The notes beneath the pieces were generated by a model. It did no database searches, was not told the DNA's origin, and saw nothing but the letters and a program-made list of their open reading frames with translations. This document shows, piece after piece, positions 11,201-22,418 of a DNA stretch of 64,000 nucleotides. Origin of the DNA: Circinella minor. Lineage: Eukaryota > Mucoromycota > Mucoromycetes > Mucorales > Lichtheimiaceae. Position numbers and translations under genes: made by a program. The stretch's first letter is position 1, and each line of letters opens with the position of its first letter. Location: the NCBI GenBank assembly GCA_016758965.1, contig JAEPRB010000045.1, forward strand, positions 62,001-126,000, read 5' to 3'.

Positions 11201-12120
11201 GCAGTCAAATAATCATCTTCATTCCATTTTGGTTTATTCTCGTGAAGCGAGTAATCAAATAAAATGCTCATCATTGTCAAATATTCCTCCATGAATATCG
11301 ACCAGTGCTGATCATCTCGTCGATAAATGTACTGAATTAGTGACGCAGCCCATTGTGTTGTTCCTGGTGATCTCAATAAATGCAACAACAAATCGATACG
11401 ATCATGCAAAGTAGCAAGTCGGAGATAGACTGCTGAAACGTTCAATATCCATGTCCGAACATCCTTAATAAAAGCAGATACTTCTTCCGTTTCTATATCC
11501 GTTGTCTCCGTCGTCTCTTGTTGTTGTTGTTGTTGTTGTTGTTGTGACGTGCTATACAACCTTTCTGCCGCAAAAAGTGAATGTAAAAGTCGTCTCATAA
11601 CCATTAAATCTTGTTGCCGTTCCTGTTCCTGTTCGGCCAGTAGTACTGGTTGCCCTGCATTATTATCATACATTCGGAGTCGGGGACGATTCTGCAGGGA
11701 CCATAATGTGTCATCAATAAGTGTTTGGGTAGTGATCCGTGCCAACTTTGCTTCAAATAGACATTGATATAATGCAGGGTTGATATTGTTTCGATGTTGT
11801 TCAAGGATCTGTTTTAGCCGAGTGCTTTCTGCCGTTTGAAAAACAGCTTGCTGACCTTGGTATTCATGCGTTATTTCGCTGCCATCGCCACATTTACCTT
11901 GAAGCATGGTATAATTGGGTTCTAGTTTCCATGGCGATTCGTAATGGATTTCTTGCATCTGCAAAAGAATCTTATGGACTTTATTCAGGTGAGATTGGTA
12001 TTGCGTCAAAACTTGAGTCAAGTTGGGATCGTCCTCGGTATTATTGAAACTGAAAAGTACATTGTGTGACTTGGATATGGTATTGTTGTTCGTTTCGTCA
12101 TTACTTTTATTCGGTGCCAT
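5290..12120 (-). CDS. EPG5: EPG5-like autophagy tethering protein
   Basis: A single uninterrupted reading frame of 2276 aa; metazoan EPG5 is about 2580 aa. EPG5 is known in animals as a Rab7 effector that tethers autophagosomes to late endosomes and lysosomes. Recognition rests on several conserved patches read from the protein. They are DHPLLPLFLQMFFSLY followed by a long helical stretch, ASLPKHY followed by LWHELIQYD, and a Cys-Gly-Lys-Lys-Cys patch followed by KDEIISQQLEDIRKQI. The rest is alpha-helical with no catalytic motif, as expected for a rod-like tether. A poly-Gln run of about 10 residues lies near residues 191-201. The first in-frame ATG is at 12120; the frame stays open upstream to 12207 without an ATG. 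The gene is intronless in an intron-rich neighbourhood. Its 5' end faces the KH-protein gene. Confidence 0.82.
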   Translation of the reverse strand: MAPNKSNDETNNNTISKSHNVLFSFNNTEDDPNLTQVLTQYQSHLNKVHKILLQMQEIHYESPWKLEPNYTMLQGKCGDGSEITHEYQGQQAVFQTAESTRLKQILEQHRNNINPALYQCLFEAKLARITTQTLIDDTLWSLQNRPRLRMYDNNAGQPVLLAEQEQERQQDLMVMRRLLHSLFAAERLYSTSQQQQQQQQQETTETTDIETEEVSAFIKDVRTWILNVSAVYLRLATLHDRIDLLLHLLRSPGTTQWAASLIQYIYRRDDQHWSIFMEEYLTMMSILFDYSLHENKPKWNEDDYLTALDQLGIVYVFDTLSSAILRQSGNHEALFVFGDKLIILLNIGIQTFSNQQYTNAMKRLAQIICKIAQVLMDRMCAKRDIKDEAQQYMDDFLVKVVDGYLHIQDAKVWHFLPALPFHAVSIRALWKIVLSLLDMDDYMEPQDLQHTLENLPNISKVLAFLSESQIQGVFLLGCLSNMVTSIPASGEDGMDDKDRELAGCLIAVVAYTLFTTAFVDSNLREIYYKDVRDSFGSICTSQPFTMSLLLRWTVAHFDIMEGMAVYLFRSLPLSKWKLLQGDIILLHELLVEGGAITTSGNSTLKTTFARYVIEHLNYGYDEKEDITIFNSQPWHSRKLPFLPYAIHEELAFMILDILRLYHPLPDSDKNANLIKAVGTSVSAYLPTKTQQLLTSAAARVAAASNHKTTPADGHNNSIIEWSWKIALQLKLYDCTLSDRATDIENSITGSFIKDMLHGHSDLTACHGALVVYISFLLSPTSRHFLRFESGNGWDKLLLILRRSQHPEAVVQILGNIVPTFFYMHGDDFFNDENVLNFLRQMMDFKTDPMLVHAVGTWVPNEKTLFGTDMNGVAMMMGSHVWHGSFIDSVEQIAEESNCSGGSGFSYRDLVLHSWIKTVFGKKEWMWSDRYVSAMDALCKIAFCLHRHDLVRDMLLEEQRKLQQPQHRHPVTSPKPSPSSSIQHNQNYQHQRNPLRMIKNMLPDPSYTSLLAGEWSLASVTTNNLFRAPGVEQDSLWFAFDVLTLETMDEEDERRAIAEACANIKNLTSDMDITAIIKLNEARLEKPIDFFTIYRWLQHILICPADHPLLPLFLQMFFSLYYANIQKDGLLLFYGHIFFAKKQDMIEKLRDKIAYLQTYHGQQQTDENDKAKNKQQNNNNFQERLQSAHHEDLRRIYYAMWLWLDKTDLLNPTFDMASLPKHYCPDLLHSCRRSDIAGEKLKPWQDTQLLWHELIQYDQLSDMFNDFSWIGSDKFRPIIQEKNPRNQIKRTHTVDPQHILSPPDFQLTKPAQILSSTELLSSTPQVLLGSTIETLSQHAERFHDHLKRQRKLDTEYIEKLMVLYINKPGSKHVEADCGKKCKKPAEWDIIVSYAQKDEIISQQLEDIRKQIASRYIFRSVDARICIQALLAFRKFDAIVDQARQGKRQNGALIQLGWSCLQYFFKNLLSHDMKSFPPARIIVRHMSKTLGEAIADDSQYVAKFFDLIDEDMVGDQKKSDHYERIRLVYPVFKPHADNKHLPTTLDRVLRYDSNSQLHLLPQFNMLLWANSSYANETARNTVYNSLFSHLKHAIIQENEPLFKTYCDIVLSLMESCGKSKKPEHVKVLEFILKLLVETTTQQASGRSTIVDEFVTKIENSEKINGDTLIALMKCLETKFSKDKHLFATYTNAIPSLCRLFQFIFNDLRFSCSQKDGVAFVWSHLNQCFHLWWRNPEDCCREKYPFSKAFSESYQHVLQHYIDYFDVTGRAKLLNLIFGYYHEKLLQPPSGNDEWIECYGHTISRLNWGYFELSSNHVRRIYQTWSSLRQLQQESIHQKRRTIYVNFIWKILSLWMSAHPSQSIAADMQQNCYDYVQVAFIYVQDGDKVWPEANKERRDALDRLWDTFCRKYTSLSVDQVSNIVSQLRRNWNTSLPLPSAASNHVFLSHCVDWVRRLTCFNEQTSMKRRRLFADYIFKLLPENDTDIQRAWVQHIYQVVNQDTLKKTHGEDFEETIILLSYMLPFTHDEIPPGGNGGMLTAAFGAFSKSPTSIENVGMMENVLEQYVITVASPDWCRLGELLSRSNPDYSLFLQYCLDKSAFLTMRVYGEAKLQQECAHQDPVRLANLAEEVAAVISIAKVDRKAVVYLVKFFATLFCRSRQQESRLLASIVSLSRTASRWVNAHQHSPKPDLGNEWYVFATLLDAFLASRLITRGVLSPAPTSADWLKRMDLMRADKKYKPFVQILTKGIEITQDSDRWTIWQMDQVVTEFAQSLYIS
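11517..11546 (-). repeat. CAA/TTG trinucleotide run encoding poly-Gln
   Basis: About ten TTG triplets on the plus strand, translated as poly-Gln in the EPG5 homologue. The Gln-rich run sits in a Thr/Glu-rich linker and is probably length-variable. Confidence 0.85.
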
Positions 12121-12998
12121 CGTTGGTGTTGTTGTTGCTGTCGAGGAGGAAATGGAGGAGGAAGATGAAGTGATACTTCTGGCATATTTCGAAGCAAAAT
12201 GTCGCACTTTAATAAAGTAAAATATAAAGTTAAAGGAACGATCGTGTTTTTTATATGAGTAAATTTTAATTTTTTTTTTTGTTTCGTGTGTGCATCATGT
12301 TTTCATTATCGATGTACCTCGTTTTGAGTGTAAAAAAGAATGTCTATTAGCTAATATAAAGTAGTTAAGTAAATGAGTTTAGGTAAACAAAAAATTAAGA
12401 TAGATTTAGTACATGGACATTATTCATACCTTGCATATCATCCGGGAAGGGGGTGTATTAGTTTCGGAAAAACGAAGAACGAAAAGAAATAACGGGTTCC
12501 TTATGGGTTTTTTTTATCCCTCCCTGCGTCCAATACTCTTTTCTTTTCGTCACGGGGTTACAAGCTTTGTAAGTTTGGTATACAGGAAATATATAATGAT
12601 AATAATAAAAGTGTTTGTATAAGAAAGAGAGGAGAACTTGGAAAGTCCAAAAGCACAAAAAAAGAAAAGTCCCCGCTGGTGCTGTATATTGTTATGTCAC
12701 ACACACCGCACTACGCACTATGTATATAATATATAATAATATAATTATAACCAAGAACACAGTCAAGAAAGTAAAATAAATAATATAGAGTGAAAAAAAA
12801 AAAAAAAAAAGTTGGCTGAGCCTATATACAAAAGTGAGCACTTTTTTTTTTATTATTTCTTGTTCCTCTTTCCGGATTTCTTTTGCGGAAAATACCAATA
12901 ACAATAATAATCATAATAAAAAACCTTTCTTTTTTTCTTTTCTTTTCCCTTTCTTAACCAAAACCGCTTGTTTACTGCCTAGTTTTAAACGCGGAACC
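12121..12998. promoter_or_regulatory. Divergent promoter region, EPG5 / KH protein
   Basis: An 878 bp gap between two outward-facing start codons, so it should hold both promoters. It includes an A18 run near 12793 and a long CT-rich tract at about 12925-12955 upstream of the KH-protein ATG, a common feature of fungal leaders. No individual factor site is claimed. Confidence 0.5.
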
Positions 12999-15900
12999 AT
13001 GGCAGCTTATATGGCCTATTCGCTATGTCTAGCTGTTTCCGAAGGCCAGACAAGCATAACAGATCCAACTTCAATTGCATCATTACGAGATCGCTTTATG
13101 TCGCGCCACTCACGTCTTTACGATGCCCAATTCTCCAACACTAGACTTCCTCATATACCCAATAAACTATTTTTAAATGTAGTTGTCAGTGGATCACCAA
13201 CGACCGTTTTAACTGCACGAGGTGAACTCTTACGACAAAGTCCAGTGGAGGTAATATATATATATATATTTATATATTTATATATATCTATACCTATGAG
13301 TATGGATTATTAGTATTATTATTATTATTATAGATATATGATTATCTATACATAAATATAACCACACAGTTTTTCTTTTGGCTCATAATCCTCGGAACAA
13401 TAATGACAATTTAGAATTAAACTAAATAATAAACTCCTTTCTTGATTCTTCTTTTGTAGTCCAAGTTAACCATCACATCATTTAATCCTGAATGTATCCA
13501 TAATGGCAATAAACATCGTTTAATACAAGGCTTGAATGAAATAGCCAACGAAACCAACTGTAAAATCATTATTAGTAATGCATCGGAACCTGATATTCAC
13601 ATATTTGGTGCATTCGATTCTACAGAAATCGCACGCGTACGTTCTTTAGTTTTGCTAGATCAAATGGTAAAGTGACTAAAAAGTACTGTTGTTTTTATAT
13701 ATAAGCTTATGGTCGATGTTCTTTTGGGGGGTTTGGATTAAAGATGTCGTGTAACATATATCAATCGTAGTTTTTTTTTTCTTGCTGTGTTTTTTTTTTC
13801 TTAATTATATTTATAATTACAATTATTATTAATTATCACTGATGATGACTTTTAGATGGGTTTGCGCACGGACACGTTAGATATACCCTACTATCTCCAT
13901 AACCTAATCGCAGGACGTAAACACAACTATCTTCAATCCATTATGGAAGAAACAGCAACCAACATCTACCTTCAGTCCGCGTTTACAAAGATCGGGTGCA
14001 CGCAACACATGGCCACACCCGTGGGTGAGCGATCCGGCACAATTCACCTGACTGGTGAGTCGAATGGAATTGCCCGCGCAAAAGAAATGATTAACAAGCT
14101 AATGATACGAAAGGTACTTTATATAATAATAACATATATCCTTCTTTTATATAAAAGAGAAAGAGATAGTTATTACGGATGCGTTTGCGTAATTGAAAGA
14201 AGAAAATCGTTTCTTTTCCACCTTACTTATTCACTCTCTTTCCAACAAAATATTTTTTTAAAGAGCAAATCCATGTATCACAAACAATCGACAATGCATC
14301 CTCGGAAATTGGATTGGATTCTGTTACATCAGCAAGACCAGCTGCGAAGAATTTTAGGAGATAATGGTAAATTGAAAATGAATGAATGAATGAAAAAATA
14401 AGGGGGTCCCACGAAATTTTTTTTAATAATAATATTAATAATAATTATTTTATCTGTTGCCATATAGGTTCATTTGTCTCATTTCCTGCATTGGGATCTG
14501 GCAGCAATACTGTAACTGTATATGCCGAAAATAGAATTAATGCTGAACGAACTCTGAGATCATTGAATCATCTGGTAAAAAAAACATATTTTTTCTTCTA
14601 CTTTTTTCTTGCTGAGAAAAAAAAAATAGAAATAAGCTTTCTTATAATATTGACAATTTATTTTCTTTTATTACAGGCATATAAAATATATGAAGTTTCG
14701 TTTAATGCTAAATCCAAAAATGATGGTGCTCACAATTCAGATGATTTCGTTGAATTATCGAGTTCTCCAGAAGCATTAGCACAGTTAGTTGGTAAAATTT
14801 CGCAAGCATCAGGTGCCGAGCTGAGTTATCGAAATGATACAGGTCGATTTGAAGCTTTTGGAACAGAACAAGCAGTTCAAAATGCATACAGAATTTTATC
14901 AGGTATCCCTGTTCTAAAGGTAATGAATTTTTTTTCTATATTTTTATTATCTTTCCCCCCCCCCCTTTTTTTTTTTGGCTCTTTGCCACCTTTATTATTT
15001 TACTAATCAATTAAATGCATATATCCAACTCTCATTTACTATAGTTACATCATAGTTTGAGTGTATTTGCGGTAGAACTCGCCTCTGATCAACGAGAGTT
15101 CTTAAGTGGGAAAAAAAACGGAAAAGTTAACAAAATTATGAAAACATGTGGAGTACGAATCAAGTTCTTGGCTTTTAACGAATACAACTTTGTGATTACG
15201 ATCGAAAGTGATGACACAGATAAAGCATTAGAAGGATTAACAATGTTACAAGATGAGCTTCCAGCTGAAACATCGTTCTTTGTACCTGAAATATACCATC
15301 GACGTATTATTGGGGTTGCAGGGAAAAATATTCAGCGTGTCATGAAACGATTTGGTGTCTATGTCAAGTTTTCGGGTGCGGAAGAATTTACGTCATTGGG
15401 TGGCTATTTCGAGAATGAGCACAACGTGGTTGCACGAACACCTACAAAAAATCGTACCAATCTTGATAATTTAAAAGCAGCAGTAATGGAATTTGTCACT
15501 TTTCAAAAAGATCGCGATTTCATATCTAGTACAATTCGAATACCATATCATTTACACCGTGATATTTCAACACGTCATGGATCAGAAATACGAGAAACGG
15601 GTCGATTACATAATACAAGGGTCTGGTGGCCCGAGCGTATAGGTACAGATGAAGTGACAGTCGTCGGACCCGCGTCACATATTGCTACAACTTTACAACT
15701 TGTCAACTCAATTATCACTCGCGAGGCACATCTAGTTATCCCATTCACTGACGCTTTACAAGATGTTTTAACAACCAAAACCAATCTTTTTAAGAAACTG
15801 ACTGATCAAATACAAATCGAGACAAAAGTGCAAGTACTTATACCCAACAATAATAACAAAAGTAATGCGAACGATAGTAATAACAATGACGATATTATTG

Positions 15901-17310
15901 CTAGCAACATTCATTTGATGTATAATCATAACAGCATGTATATTATTCGCCTTCGATATCAACAATCACACGAACAAAATGTCGCATCTGCTAAAGAAAT
16001 GCTGTTGAATTTTTTCAAGGGTCACCATGTTTCAGTGGAACCAACAGCAACTTTATTATCGAAATCAGAAGGGCTTTCACCTGGACTCATTTCACCCGCA
16101 TCTGGTGATTCTTGTCTGAATATTGATCAAGAAGCACTTGCATCTATTCCTTCACCAACTCCTGTTAATGACGATGATATATCTAAACAGCATCAACGTG
16201 ATTACAGCATGTTCGATCCACATCATCCAGCACCCCCGACGTCTCTTCCAGCTTTTGACGGGTCTGGTTGGTCTGTTTTCCCGGACGAGAAAAGAAAAAT
16301 CAATAGTAATAATAATAATAAAATTGGAGAAGCACCGCTGTCCCTCAAGGACGATCCATTACGCGCTATTTTTGAAAATATGCCAAGCTCACCATTGCAT
16401 AATACAAGAGAAAATGGTATCCATCCTCTTGATAGATCTATTTCCGAAAATCCTGCTCGAAGGCAATCATCAGCAGCAGTTATCTCTGCATCCATGCCCG
16501 GCAAAAACATTTGGGCTTCTCCAAGAATGCAGGCCAGCATTGTAAGTTCACACATTTATTTTTTATTTTCCTGTTCTGTTTATATAACTGTTGATGATGA
16601 TTTACAGAAATAAATAAACTAAAAAAAAATGGGTGATGTTCATTCTACTTTTTTTTTATTTAGTCCTATTCCCCACGGAGCCATCAAGGTCCAAAATATA
16701 CCTCATTAGGCGCTCATACCCGTGATATTGAAACAGATACCACTACTAGGAGCTTTATGGCACCCCCAAGACCGTATACCTCATTTTCAGCGACTACTTT
16801 GTCTGGACAAAGTCATCGTTCAGGATATCATCAATCGATGCCTGATATACTATTTGGAAGAGAAATTTTCTCGAATCCTTATTTGACTAATCTTCCAACA
16901 CCACCGCATTCTACAGGTGACACTATGTTTAAAGGACCACCTATACCATCCACTAGTTGGGCTCATCAATTACCTACACCACCACCATCATCTACTTTGT
17001 CTTATGCTGCACCAACAACAACGACAAGTATAAATGCCAATTCTAGTCAGTTTCATTATCGAAAAGTAGAGAAAAACCCTAATACCGGTAATTTCCACAT
17101 TGAGGAACAGCAACCAACCACCTTATATGCATAACAAAAAAGCGAAATCTGACTTTCCAATATCCAGTTTTGTCTTCTTCCTCCTCTATAGATACCAAAA
17201 AACCAGCTATTCCCAACCCCTCCGAAAGTTTTCCATTCCCTTGCACAGAAACATTGAATTCATCCCAACGCCACCAACATGGCAATCGTTCTCCAGGATT
17301 TAACATTTAA
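12999..17310 (+). CDS. Multi-KH-domain RNA-binding protein
   Basis: Exons: 12999-13250, 13460-13666, 13856-14113, 14264-14366, 14468-14574, 14677-14919, 15045-16541, 16664-17087 and 17192-17310. The product is about 1069 aa. The start ATG has a good context (ACCATGG). At least six KH-like units are visible. The clearest has RRIIGVAGKNIQRVMKRFG (GxxG loop); others centre on GRKHNYLQSI, LRRILGDNG, SGKKNGKVNKIM and HGSEIRE. The last third is low-complexity, rich in Ser, Pro and Asn. The role is presumably binding of single-stranded RNA, and the targets are unknown. The last intron (17088-17191) has a CTGAC branch-like site and a pyrimidine-rich acceptor. If it is retained, translation stops at 17134, giving 1045 aa. 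Closest relatives may be fungal Khd4 or BicC-type proteins, which I cannot confirm. Confidence 0.8.
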
Positions 17311-18310
17311 TATATATATACATATATACATATTCAAATATAAACACTCAAAACACACATATACACACATTTATATATTTGTTATTTCTTCTTTTTTTTT
17401 TTACAACTACAAAACCATTTTTTTAAACTTACCATTATATTAGTTGCATCGATTCATTTATCTTTCTTATATTACAGACACACATAAAAAAAGAAATCTT
17501 TGTTTATCATCAACTGTGCAAGATAAAATCACGATCCACTCTCTTATTATTTTCTATTTGTTCATACAATTGTTATCATGGTAGTTCATTCCTGCCTTGA
17601 TATATGGATTTCATGGCTTAGATGTGATTACACTTACTCAATAACTATTATCAGCTACCACAATGTTTATAACAATATTATTCGAACTTCATTGTATGAT
17701 TAGAGAAAAAAACTGGATTATAACAACTAGAACAAAAAAATAGCCACAAATAGGGACAATCAAACTATAATATATAATATTTTTTTTAGGAGTACGTATC
17801 AAGCAGTCTGTTTCCTGCATGTAATACATGTTTGATATGGTTTACAATATAAATTACGTATACATTATATAAATACAATCGTTGAAATATGATTTTGAAA
17901 GTTTAACTCTATCGCTTTTTTCTCGCATCACTATAACAAAACATAAACTATATAAATAGAAAAGGAGGTAGTAAAAGAAAAAGCTACATACGGCGTTTAT
18001 AAAATAGAATACGTAAAATAAAATACGTGAAATAATTTTTTACATATTTTCTTTTATATTGTTACGTATGTGACAATGAAACCAAAATTGTGCTATTTAA
18101 TATTAAAAAATAATTATTATATAACACTATACAAGTAAAAGCTACTAACTCATTTACTATTAAATAAAAAAGACATAAGAAAATATAAAATGGAGAAAAA
18201 AAGTGCTGCTTTTGAACAATAATTCAAAAAATAATAACAATACGAAATAATAAAATAACTAATAAGGTATATAAGAAAATAGGAAGTAGAAGAGAAAGGT
18301 AATAGTGAAA
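17311..18310. other. Intergenic region between convergent genes
   Basis: One kilobase of AT-rich 3' flanking sequence between the KH gene and copy 1 of the seven-helix array. No coding signal or repeat family is seen. Confidence 0.5.
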
Positions 18311-20143
18311 TTAATGATTATAGGGACCCAATTCTATGGGTGAAGAATATGGGGAAACATCATCATCGCGAGGTTTCTTTTGCATATAGGAAGGTGGGTT
18401 TAAAGGATTGGGTGCTTGCCATTGTCGTTCCTGCATAATCCATTGTTGTTTGGTGGACAAATCAACGCTTTTCATCGAGCCTAATCCATGATCATTCTCA
18501 TCGTAAAAAGTATTATTGGTAGTTACACCCATAGTAGATCCATTATTCGTTCGGTCAGCTGTACCGCTATTTTCGTCATTACCAGAGTTGCTGTTTCCAG
18601 TTGATTTTGATCGAAGAGCAGGATTAGAACTGAGTTTGGGACTAATAATAAATAGAACGAATAAAGTGTTATTATTTTTGAAAAAAAAAAAAAGAATTAT
18701 ATATATTTATAGTAGAACAAGAACAACAATAACAGCAATAATATGTCTTTCGTCTTTGAATATGCTGATAGATATAGAACAAATAATAAAGTAAATTAAT
18801 ACATACCCAAGAATAACAACTATTTGAGCAAAGATAATAGTAACGCCAGCCAGATTCCACCATAATGCACCCATGAAAAGACTACCAATGGTATTATTGA
18901 TGATCTGTATACGCAATGCAAAATAAAACAAACAAATCACAGCGAATCCCCAAACAGCAATGACAAAGGCAGCAACAATCATTTGAATTTTAAAAATACC
19001 GGATTGGACAGCTGCATAATGTCCGCGTCGTTTAAAATTGTTATGGTGACCTTGTAAGATACGAACGAGTCGAATACCTGCGTAAAGCACAGCTCCACCT
19101 AAACCACCACATTCAACAGTCCAAGCAGCATAATGAATATGGGCTAAAGCTCTTGCTGTACTCACGGAGCTCTCAGCCAAAACACCTGCAGAAACTGAAA
19201 AACAGGTGTTTATAAGAAAGGGTGAAAACAAAAAGATTCCACCAACAACATCAACAACTCGAGGAGACGGGAGCCATCCTGAAACATTACGACTCTAAAA
19301 GTGATAATTATAATAGTAAAAATGTCATATTAATTGGTATTAGTATAATAAATAATGATAAATCATCTCACGATATGATAATCATGAAAATATTAAAATA
19401 TAAAAGGTCAGGTAAATAGATCGCGTAATATATTTGGAAGATAGTAAAATATACCTGTGAAATTGTCTGGGCTATTCCAATTAAATAAACAGTGACACCT
19501 CCATAAGCAAAGTCCATTCCAAACTCAAAAAAAACTAAAAAAGGAAAAACAAATTAGTGAATTAAAAAATAATAAAGTCGATATAGAAAAAAGTTATTTA
19601 CATGAGCGAAAAGCATAGTTGCGAACAATATCAAATATGAGAAAAACACTTTGTAACAAATGAACTATACACAAAAATAGAATACATAAATTGTTTTTTA
19701 ATCACGTACAGAAAAAATTAACCCATATTAATTTCTTATCCTTTTTAAATGTACTTACGAATACTATGAATAGCAAAAAATAAGAGCATTGAATCCACTG
19801 GCTTGGGTCTTAAAAATGCTCCAGTGTTGGGTCCATTATTCCATAATGAATGACCTTGAATAAAAAGTCGATAGGCAAGTAATACAATACCTAAGCAACA
19901 AAAAGATAAATATTAATTAATCACAATCATAATAATATTGGTATTTTGTTAAAAAGCAAAGTGATCTCAAAGAAAAAAATTAGTTGAAATCGTTCATTTA
20001 CTCATGAGACCACCGAGACCTGCAATGGCAATGTTTATAATGCTAATGTAGTAAAGACCCTCATGTTCTTCACAATTTTGTATTTCTATACGCCAATCAC
20101 AGTGACAAATGCCGTCTGAGCATTGTCGAGCTAATGAATCCAT
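18311..20143 (-). CDS. Seven-transmembrane array protein, copy 1
   Basis: Six exons: 20143-20002, 19890-19759, 19664-19602, 19534-19455, 19294-18807 and 18641-18311, giving 411 aa. The short N terminus carries QCSDGICHCDWR followed by NCEE, the Cys signature of the array. Seven hydrophobic segments follow, then a tail of about 110 residues beginning NPALRSKSTG and ending SSPIELGPYNH. Other family landmarks are LRPKPVD before the second helix, YLIGIAQTI in the third, GWLPSPRVVDVVG before the fourth, AGIRLVRIL after the fifth and AVQSGIFKI before the sixth. There is no signal peptide, which suggests an N-out, receptor-like topology (inference). No known family is recognised. This is the first copy of a six-gene same-strand array. 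Confidence 0.82.
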
Positions 20144-22418
20144 TAGAAATTTAAAATACCAGAAAGAGCAAGGTCAAGATAGGGAGTGTATGTGTGTATA
20201 AAGACATCGCTCTGTATTGTGATCAATCAAAAAGTTTCGGTAACACCAAGTGTCTTTGTGATGCATACCAACACGTTTCAGTCCATATTTCTCCTTAAAC
20301 TCAGCAGTGGTCACCCCAAATAAAAAAAAAATTGGTTCCTAATCTTTTAATCATGATATCCAATTTTATGGATTTTTTTTTTTAATGCATGACGGATAAC
20401 CTTTTAAAAGAGCCTTTTGGATATTTTTTTTTTTTTAATTTTTTTTGAGAAGTAGGATTTGTCTTTTTTTTTTTTATTATTTCTTTGACGTAAAAAAGTG
20501 AAAATAACTATTGTATTTTCAAAATGTATTAATCAACAATAAAAACGAAATCTGTCAATATAACATCAGAAATAAATCTTGTGTACACATGATTACCTTT
20601 CTTGATATTGAATGGTATGGGTGTACAAATACATTATAGCTTGATTTTCGTCACCCATGCTAAAAAAAAAAAATCATAATTAGCGTATTATTTGCCTCAG
20701 CCAGTTAATTTATGAAATAAAAACGCTTTGATAGTAACGTAATTTACTTGTTTATAAATGAATAACCATAACAACTTCAACAAAAATAGGATCGGACTCT
20801 CGACTATTCACACTTTACTTTAAGGGGTTATAAGAAAATCTCAAAACATTTCATTTATTCTCATCAAAGTCGAAACGTTAATTGCTACATCTAAAAGTGA
20901 AGATGATATCCGGTACGTGGATAGGTTTTTTTTTTCTTCTTTTCTCGAAAGTATTTAGGGGTTAGAGAACTCAGGAGAAAATAAATCTTTGATCGCCGCA
21001 CGTACATAACGAATCGTGATAACTTACCCCTAACCCAAAACAAACAAATGTTAGCTTGTGCAAGATTATATTCACATAAAGCTAGAAGCTAACAATCGTA
21101 AGAATAGAAAGGGTTGACTCAGCCTCTCGCGTTACTTATTAAATGTTTAACCAACAAAGCATAACTAAATGATTGATTGAGAATTGGTGTTTATGTCAGT
21201 GCTTTTGGATATTTTATTATTATTTTTTGGAACTGCGCATCTTTTTTAAGAGTATATAAAATTAACTAGTAACAACTTGGTCTATGAATTACTAATAATT
21301 TTTACTTTTCTTTATATAGATAATAATTGTTAGTCCCGAAATATCTTCATAGTTATATGTATATGCACTATGTATTTTCATAATAGTAAATTAAATGTAG
21401 ACACGTTTTTTTTTTAGTTCCAGGGTATCTTTTTAATTTAATAATAATTATTTGGTGTTATATTCACTTGTTAAAGTTAATGAAAAACAACTCTGAAATG
21501 TTTACAAAAAAAAAGCCAGCATTACTCTCGCCGCAAGCGAAAATACCGTGTAACATTGAAGTGGAGTTGGGTTAAAATATGTAAAAGGAGTTTAACGCAG
21601 GGAAATGCGAGTTGTTTTTACGAAACAGTCAATTGTAGAACATAAAATCCCCTGCGATAACTAAAAACAGTTGCCTAACTATATTGACATTTGATTTTGC
21701 TATTGTAGACTCAGACGGTTATTTTTTGAGTAAAATGATAATTATTATAATACAGTGATTGTATCACATAATATTCAATAAAATAAATTTAGATCTGAAC
21801 ATTATTGTAAGACTGTTACTACTCCTTTAGATAATTATAATAACTATAATATATCATAGTTTCTTACAAAAAAAAGAAGACACGAGAAGATGATAGTTTT
21901 TTCTTTTTCCAAGTCTATACTACTTTTTTAACTTCATTAATGACAACCATCAGGTTTCAGAAAAACAGTAAATAAAGAATGATGAGAAAACTTATGGGGT
22001 TAAGTACTAAACTGATAAATAAAAGAATGGGGAGAGAAGCGAGATTAAATATTCCAAAAATAGAAATCAAATAAAATAGAACAGAGCAAGCTATCAGGTG
22101 ATACTGCAAACTTTTTTTTTCTTTTGCTATTATGCGCCATATACTGCTGATTATTTAAATTCTCATACAAGTAAAGAAACAATGAAAGATAATATATTTA
22201 TTAATTGGTTGACAGACTTATAAGATATAAAATACTAATTGATCATGTGATTGTTTGTCGCTCTTAATAACATATAGTACCGAATTTATCACGCACGTAC
22301 ACTAATAATAGCTATAATATATCAAGTTACGTATTTCTAATTAAATAGATGTTTTTGTTATACATCTAGTTGGTGTTAATAATGCTTTGGTATACTCCCT
22401 TCTTAACTAAATTTTTAA
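20144..22418. other. Intergenic spacer in the array
   Basis: About 2.3 kb of AT-rich sequence with homopolymer T runs and no reading frame of note. The left end should hold the promoter of copy 1. Confidence 0.45.

Noticed and set aside
12121..12207. In-frame extension upstream of the EPG5 ATG
   Set aside because: The frame is open but begins with GTG and has no ATG; treated as leader sequence.
12834..12998. Upstream in-frame extension of the KH protein
   Set aside because: It starts at a GTG and encodes a Phe/Ser/Asn-rich string typical of a translated pyrimidine-rich leader; the ATG at 12999 has a far better context.
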